A stretch of 64,000 bases of DNA from Sulfurospirillum_A sp029027265 (GTDB lineage: Bacteria > Campylobacterota > Campylobacteria > Campylobacterales > Sulfurospirillaceae), in contig CP093061.1 of NCBI GenBank assembly GCA_029027265.1, forward strand, positions 1,612,001 through 1,676,000. Direction: 5' to 3'. The notes below the pieces were generated by a model. That model saw only the letters and a program-made list of their open reading frames with translations, made no database searches and was not told the origin of the DNA. The translations under genes were made by a program, and so were the position numbers. Positions 60,358 through 64,000 of the stretch are shown piece by piece (position 1 is the first letter of the stretch; each line of letters begins with the position of its first letter).

Positions 60358-61947
60358 ATGGAAAATTTGCTTGTCATTATATTAACAGCAACTATGATTG
60401 CTACGTTCTTAAATTTACTTTTGAGGCGTTTTCATGTACCAACTATTATTGGCTATATTTTTACAGGAACTCTTATTTCCTATATTTTTGCTTTGCGTAC
60501 AAATGTGGAGTTAGCCCATGTAGCAGAATTTGGTATAGTATTTTTGATGTTTACTATAGGACTTGAATTTTCAATAAACCACTTAAAAAGTATGAAAAAA
60601 GAGGTTTTTTTCAATGGCTTAATTCAGGTCATGGTAACAGGAGGGATATTTTCTCTTATAGCTGAGTATATTTTTCATATAGAACAAAAGAGTGCCATTA
60701 TTATTGGTTTTGCTTTTGCCTTATCTTCTACGGCGATAGTTTTAAAAATTTTAAATGATAATGGTGATATACATACAATCTATGGTAGAAAAGTACTAGG
60801 TATATTACTTTTTCAAGATATTGCTGTTATACCTCTTTTACTTATGATAAATATTTTTACTGCTTCAGGAAGTTCTTTAGCATCTTTACTTGGTGAAACT
60901 TTATTAAGTGCTATTGTTGTACTTAGCTTACTATTTTTAGTTGGAAAGTATTTACTAAATCCATTTTTTGCCAAAGTAGTGTCTAGTGAGAGTGAAGAGA
61001 TATTTATAGCTTCTATACTTCTCATAGTTATGGGGGCATCTTACTTAGCACATACTTTTGGTTTTACTTACTCTCTAGGAGCTTTTGTCGCTGGTATGAT
61101 GATATCTGAGACCAAGTATAAACATCAAGTAGAAGCTGATTTGATTCCTTTTAGAGATATTCTTTTGGGACTATTTTTTATAACCATAGGAATGCAGATA
61201 GATATTTCAATAATACAAAACTACTTTTTAGAAATAATATCTCTTTTAGTGGCAGTTATGATTATAAAATCTATTATTATTTTTATACTGCTTTCATCTT
61301 ATGTAAACAAAAGAACTTCATTAAAATCAGCTCTGTCTATATCTCAAGTAGGTGAGTTTTCTTTAGCAGCTTTTGCACTGGCTAGTTCAAGTTCACTTCT
61401 TGACCCAGTTACAAATCAAATTCTCATAGTTATGGTAGCTCTGTCTATGATAATCACACCATTTATACTAAAAAACATAAAACAAATAGCTGATTTACTT
61501 GTAAAAGAGAGAAAAACAGAACACATTATTTGTTCTTCTGAATTGAGTGATCATATCATAGTGTGTGGTTATGGTAAGCTAGGTCAAGAGATAGTTTATC
61601 GTCTTAAAAGGCAGGACGTAAAGTACCTTGTTATTGAGCATGATATTAACTTTGTAAAGTTAGGACAAGATAGAAATGAACCTGTATTTTTTGGTAATGC
61701 AGCTATGAAAAGTATTTTAGTTCAAAATGGTGTTAAATCTTGCAAGTCCGTAATTGTAGCAATAAGCAATGAAAAAAAGTTAAGACGGATATGTGAAGTT
61801 TTAAACTCTTTTAAAAAGCCTATAAACACAGTTGTAAAAGTAGCAGATTACGAAGAAAAAAAACTTTTGAGTGATTTAAACGTAAATCATATAGTAAATG
61901 AAGGAAGAGAGGTAGCAAAATCGCTAATCAAAGAAGCCCTTATTTAA
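60358..61947 (+). CDS. Kef-type monovalent cation:proton antiporter
   Basis: The first 380 residues form a CPA2 antiporter with about 12 helices, including FGIVFLMFTIGLEFSINHLK, FALSSTAIVLKIL and LLFQDIAVIPLLLMI. A TrkA-N domain follows (about 400-520) with the Rossmann motif HIIVCGYGKLGQEI. It probably exports potassium or sodium in exchange for protons. The gene starts six bases after hspR and may be co-transcribed with it. Its stop overlaps the ruined MFS gene. Confidence 0.87.
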   Translation: MENLLVIILTATMIATFLNLLLRRFHVPTIIGYIFTGTLISYIFALRTNVELAHVAEFGIVFLMFTIGLEFSINHLKSMKKEVFFNGLIQVMVTGGIFSLIAEYIFHIEQKSAIIIGFAFALSSTAIVLKILNDNGDIHTIYGRKVLGILLFQDIAVIPLLLMINIFTASGSSLASLLGETLLSAIVVLSLLFLVGKYLLNPFFAKVVSSESEEIFIASILLIVMGASYLAHTFGFTYSLGAFVAGMMISETKYKHQVEADLIPFRDILLGLFFITIGMQIDISIIQNYFLEIISLLVAVMIIKSIIIFILLSSYVNKRTSLKSALSISQVGEFSLAAFALASSSSLLDPVTNQILIVMVALSMIITPFILKNIKQIADLLVKERKTEHIICSSELSDHIIVCGYGKLGQEIVYRLKRQDVKYLVIEHDINFVKLGQDRNEPVFFGNAAMKSILVQNGVKSCKSVIVAISNEKKLRRICEVLNSFKKPINTVVKVADYEEKKLLSDLNVNHIVNEGREVAKSLIKEALI

Positions 61948-62187
61948 TAGATAATCCAAAAAATAATTACAAAAACGTTACTCATTCATTTTTTATATCT
62001 TTAGCAATAACTATAGCAGAGCCTTCAACGATTCTTCCACTAATGGTACATCACTTTAGTGATAGTGTGATCATAGTTGGTCTGTTTGCCTCACTACTTC
62101 GTGGAGGAGCCATAGTAGTGCAACTCTATGCTGCTTTTCATGCACAAACTTACAAAAGAGTTGACTTAATAGTAAAAACTGGGGGGG
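61947..62187 (+). pseudogene. MFS transporter, N-terminal fragment
   Basis: The frame reads IDNPKNNYKNVTHSFFISLA, ITIAEPSTILPLMVHHFSDS and LFASLLRGGAIVVQLYAAFH, the first two helices of a major-facilitator transporter. At about 62187 a G8 run marks the end of an inserted element and the frame is lost. No ATG, GTG or TTG precedes it in frame; the frame begins at 61902 inside the antiporter gene. The fragment is therefore a remnant cut at the 3' end and with an unclear start. Confidence 0.65.
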
Positions 62188-62827
62188 GTCTGAATTATTC
62201 TTTTTTCTTATAACTAACAAGATAATCATCCACAATTTTCAACTTCAAACTTTTGCTCAAACCACGATGAATTTTAATGAATATTTTCATAAGTGAAAAG
62301 ACTCCGCCATCTAAAGAATTTGTACTGTTTGGGATGCTGATATTTTTGTATTTTTTACATGTAAAAAGATAAGGTAAATTTGTTCGTAAACTCTTATAAG
62401 CAGCTACTAATCTATAGTGTGTAAAAGTCTCTTTTTGAGTGCTTTCGTTTAATATTTTTTCATTTAAAAAATCCTTATATTTATCATACCATTTATCAAG
62501 TTTTATAGTAAAAGTGAGGTCGGTAGTTTTTGTCAAAGACGAAACTATTTTTTTAAGTTCTTGGCTTATTTCTAGTTTAGGATGCTTAGTTATGTAACGC
62601 TGTATGATTATTTTTTGATGAAAGTGACACATTTGCACTGGATAATCTTCAAAACTAGCAAATGTGGTTTTATCTTTAGCTAAAAAGTTTCTTTGAAATG
62701 CTCTATATAATCCTCTTTTGCCATCTATAGTGATGGATTTTATTTTATAACCTAGGATTAGGAGCTCTTGCAAAAGATATTTGTAATCAGCTATCTTCTC
62801 ACTTTGAATATGTTTCCAAATTAGTAT
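62188..62827 (-). mobile_element. Mutator-type (IS256/IS1249-like) element fragment
   Basis: This segment inserted in the MFS gene, with its G-rich end at about 62181-62188, and was then cut on the other side by IS3 at 62828. Only the 3' part of its transposase remains. Confidence 0.6.
62195..62827 (-). pseudogene. Mutator-type transposase, C-terminal part
   Basis: The minus-strand frame reads from the IS3 boundary as HIQSEKIADYKYLLQELLIL, then KSITIDGKRGLYRAFQRNF with a catalytic aspartate, VQMCHFHQKIIIQRYITKHP, and IPNSTNSLDGGVFSLMKIF. It ends at a stop at 62195. The CxFHQ and PNSTNxLDG motifs suit the IS256-related IS1249 type, where the glutamate or aspartate after TN is catalytic. The N-terminus is missing because of the IS3 insertion. 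It is unrelated in detail to the IS256 at 43368. Confidence 0.7.
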
Positions 62828-64000
62828 TATAATGCCCCTAAAATCAAAGACAATAATTCAGAAAGATTAATTTTCAAATAAGTTAAAATGATATAAATAA
62901 TGGAGGTGAATTATGAGTAGAAGAAAAGGACAAATATATAGTGCCGAACAAAAAACAAGAATAGTTTTAGAGCTGCTAAAAGAAGAACAAACAACAAGTC
63001 AAATAGCATCTAAATATAAAATCATATCACAATCTTTAAGTAAATGGAAACAACAGTTTCTAAATAATGCATCACTTGCATTCGATGTAGGAGGAGTAAC
63101 TAAAACTTACCTAGATGAGATAGAAGAGTTAAAGAGTGAGAATGATGGTTTAGCTAAAGCACTAGGTAAAGCTACAATAAAAGTAGAGTTTGTTGAAAAA
63201 AAGCTAAAGAGCTTGGACTTATGTAATAAAAGAGCGATGATCGAGTCCAAGCATAAATATTTATCAATATCAGAGCAATGTAATATATTTGGTATCAGTA
63301 GAAGTCATTACTACTACAAACCAGCACCAATGAGTCAGGAGAATATTGAACTACTGCACAAGATAGATGAAATAGCTACTGATAACTCAGAGTATGGTTA
63401 TAGATTTATATATGAACAACTAAAAGAAGATGGCTACTATATTGGAAAACATAGAGTCTTAAAATATATGGGAATACTTGGTATCCAAGCAATATATCTA
63501 ACCAAAAAAAGACTCACAAGTCTCAAAAACCAAGAGCATAAGATTTATGAGTATCTACTAAAAAAATATTGGACTAAATTTGGAAAGAGAAAAACTGTAT
63601 ATGTACCCACACCAAATGAAGTATGGAGTGGTGATATTACATATATACGTGTTAATGGAAGCTTTATGTATTTTACAGCTGTTATAGACTGGCATAGCAA
63701 AGCAATACTGTCCTATAACATATCTAACTCTATGGATGCAACACTTGCAACTGATGTACTTGGGGAGGCATTGGTTAAATATCCTAAACCTAAAATATTT
63801 AATAGTGACCAAGGGAGCCAATACACTAGTTATGAACATACTAAGTTACTTAAAAAATATGATATTAAAATATCTATGAATGGTAAAGGTAGAAGTATAG
63901 ATAATATTGTAATTGAAAGATTTTTTAGAACATTAAAACATGGCAATATTTATATCAGTGATTATCAATCAATAAAGGAGTTAAAAGAAGGTGTAAAAAA
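62828..64000 (+). mobile_element. IS3-family element, second copy (cut by window end)
   Basis: The left end TATAATGCCCCTAAAATC at 62828 and all following sequence match the element at 46182, with a single base difference noted at 63025. The right end lies outside the window. Confidence 0.9.
62913..64000 (+). CDS. IS3-family transposase (partial, runs off the window)
   Basis: The frame opens at ATG 62913 and stays open to the end of the window (362 codons). It is the same as the transposase at 46267 except that Thr38 is isoleucine (YKIISQ against YKITSQ). The integrase motifs VWSGDITYIR, NSDQGSQYTSYEH and IERFFRTLKHG are all included. The A AAA AAG heptamer at the OrfA/OrfB junction is shared. 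Confidence 0.9.
   Translation, partial: MSRRKGQIYSAEQKTRIVLELLKEEQTTSQIASKYKIISQSLSKWKQQFLNNASLAFDVGGVTKTYLDEIEELKSENDGLAKALGKATIKVEFVEKKLKSLDLCNKRAMIESKHKYLSISEQCNIFGISRSHYYYKPAPMSQENIELLHKIDEIATDNSEYGYRFIYEQLKEDGYYIGKHRVLKYMGILGIQAIYLTKKRLTSLKNQEHKIYEYLLKKYWTKFGKRKTVYVPTPNEVWSGDITYIRVNGSFMYFTAVIDWHSKAILSYNISNSMDATLATDVLGEALVKYPKPKIFNSDQGSQYTSYEHTKLLKKYDIKISMNGKGRSIDNIVIERFFRTLKHGNIYISDYQSIKELKEGVK

Noticed and set aside
62181..62188. G8 run as a phase-variable tract in the MFS gene
   Set aside because: It coincides with the terminus of the inserted mutator-type element, so it is a junction and not a tract inside a working gene.
63558..63839. Open frame repeated at 46912-47193 on the minus strand
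   Set aside because: It is present twice only because the IS3 element is; it is antisense to the integrase core.
1..64000. CRISPR array, tRNA or rRNA genes
   Set aside because: No regularly spaced direct repeats, cloverleaf-like segments or rRNA-like sequence were noticed on either strand; a tool search was not possible.

Overview
The window is AT-rich (about one third GC by eye). Its gene content points to a chemolithotrophic member of the Campylobacterota, most likely Sulfurimonas-like: an ispB-hemA-proS-hemC block with a DUF2018 gene (a family known from Helicobacter), a hydABCDE hydrogenase operon, a UbiD-family decarboxylase of the futalosine type, an ArsRS-like two-component pair, and cbpA-hspR. 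The genus is an inference; no rRNA or tRNA gene is visible.

Layout. 0-7.3 kb: a partial YedF gene (minus), then a tightly overlapping operon for prenyl-quinone, tetrapyrrole and prolyl-tRNA synthesis. 7.3-11.4 kb: a membrane protein, a decayed IS5-type element, a possible nuclease, a DUF3817 protein and an aldolase-II protein. 11.4-16.2 kb: rsmH, an FtsL-like gene, an RND pump and a small membrane protein. 16.4-20.8 kb: a stack of nested insertion sequences (IS3 hit by IS630 and by an ISL2-type IS5, beside IS5 and IS30 remnants). It abuts a nickel superoxide dismutase gene and its maturation protease (20.8-21.6 kb). 21.7-25.7 kb: ordinary housekeeping genes.

25.8-43.3 kb is a nickel/hydrogen island. 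A TetR regulator is translationally coupled to a cytoplasmic group-2-like [NiFe] hydrogenase pair whose large subunit has no C-terminal extension. It is followed by the periplasmic uptake hydrogenase hydABC, the protease hydD, hydE, hypF, nikR, a transposase-derived DNA-binding protein, and hypBCDE-hypX-hypA. Hydrogen would be oxidised by HydAB and electrons passed through cytochrome b HydC to the quinone pool. The Hyp proteins build the NiFe(CN)2CO centre, HypX may supply CO from a formyl donor, and NikR senses nickel. hypE carries an apparent +1 frameshift in a T6 run.

43.4-48.4 kb holds more insertion sequences (IS256, IS3, IS5) around a PatB/MalY-type lyase. 48.5-62 kb is core genome: a PIF1-like helicase, lolA, secA, a lolC/E-type permease, a histidine kinase and response regulator, an HtrA protease, cbpA-hspR and a Kef-type antiporter. 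The window closes with a truncated MFS gene cut by a mutator-type element, which is itself cut by a second, almost identical copy of the intact IS3.

Points of most interest: a related 37-38 nt sequence interrupting two unrelated transposase genes (8309-8346 and 18345-18381); the TetR-coupled hydrogenase; the domesticated transposase in the hyp region; conserved -1 slip sites in two ISL2-type elements; nickel SOD next to IS wreckage; and strong over-representation of the palindrome TACATGTA (26 counted by eye).
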